From positions 1-29,016 of the forward strand of contig CBDUHN010000041.1 of assembly GCA_965367295.1 (NCBI GenBank): 29,016 bases of DNA, read 5' to 3'. Positions 28,907-29,016 of the stretch are shown here, in pieces. A program made the translations under genes and the position numbers. The DNA is from JAIVHA01 sp965367295 (GTDB lineage: Bacteria > Pseudomonadota > Gammaproteobacteria > DSM-19610). Every line of letters starts with the position of its first letter. Position 1 is the first letter of the stretch. The notes beneath the pieces were generated by a model, which had not been told where the DNA came from, did not search any database, and saw only the letters and a program-made list of their open reading frames with translations.

Positions 28907-29016
28907 GGGGGTGTTGGCTGGTGCTCTTTTTGGTTGGTGTGCTGGCTCATGGCTTTCCTTCTGCCCTTTTCCGGGCTGCGCGGGTGCCCTGTGCTTCTCG
29001 GCGGTGCCAGCGGGGA
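28902..29016. repeat. Probable shortened third copy of the large repeat, cut by window end
   Basis: TGTAG at the stop of the oxidoreductase gene is followed by GGCTCATGGCTTTCCTTCTG and GCCCTTTTCCGGGC, resembling the opening of copies 1 and 2 (CATGACCTTCCTTCCGCCCTT, split). It then jumps to CTGTGCTTCTCGGC and GGCGGTGCCAGCGGGG, resembling their later parts. The centre appears deleted, and the copy reaches the end of the window. Confidence 0.6.

Overview
The window reads as chromosomal DNA of a GC-rich gammaproteobacterium. Three things support this: a CRP/Vfr orthologue almost identical in layout to E. coli CRP, a Coq7-type ubiquinone hydroxylase, and a gene order (rpe-gph-trpE, trpG-trpD-trpC-crp-osmC-coq7) that I recall from Pseudomonas. 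The genus cannot be fixed from sequence alone; a Chromatiales-like sulfur or halophilic lineage would fit, but that is inference. No prophage, plasmid, CRISPR array or complete insertion sequence is visible.

Layout. 1-5000: the 3' part of an SUMF1/FGE-like gene, a ketohexokinase-like PfkB kinase overlapping a Rieske protein, a reverse-strand double-receiver response regulator, and a two-gene ABC-2 exporter. 5000-9160: small reverse-strand proteins (a 73-aa unknown, a DUF1269 protein, a 98-aa protein), a protein resembling only the catalytic domain of D-2-hydroxyacid dehydrogenases, the co-chaperone DjlA, a CopD-like membrane protein and a secreted alpha/beta hydrolase. 9300-15515: a co-directional block rpe, gph, trpE, trpG, terC-like, trpD, trpC, giving pentose-phosphate epimerisation, phosphoglycolate disposal and the early tryptophan pathway, with a TerC membrane protein inserted between trpG and trpD. 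15540-18230: crp (reverse), divergent osmC plus a VOC protein, and coq7 (reverse). 18340-19981: a GlcF-like iron-sulfur protein divergent from a [2Fe-2S] ferredoxin. 20120-21510: a candidate small RNA or leader, rplM-rpsI, tRNA-Gln(CTG) and a decayed copy of its 3' end. 22339-28906: a trimeric-type porin, a WD40 lipoprotein, a YqaA/DedA-like membrane protein and a 1280-aa FAD plus Fe-S oxidoreductase that fuses GlcD-like and GlcF-like parts.

The most striking non-coding signal is a family of short imperfect palindromes (core GTCCGAATTCATTCGGAC and variants), about 16 copies, often in inverted pairs like REPINs. At four genes (trpC, the VOC gene, coq7 and the yqaA-like gene) the TAG inside the palindrome arm is the stop codon of the gene. 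The same palindromes bracket two ~305-bp copies of a larger, hairpin-rich repeat (17202-17503 and 21541-21846), and a shortened third copy seems to begin at the right edge of the window. A second non-coding candidate lies upstream of rplM (about 20155-20262): a good promoter, a 13-bp stem with a C-rich loop, three CCTCC anti-Shine-Dalgarno-like motifs, and a strong intrinsic terminator.
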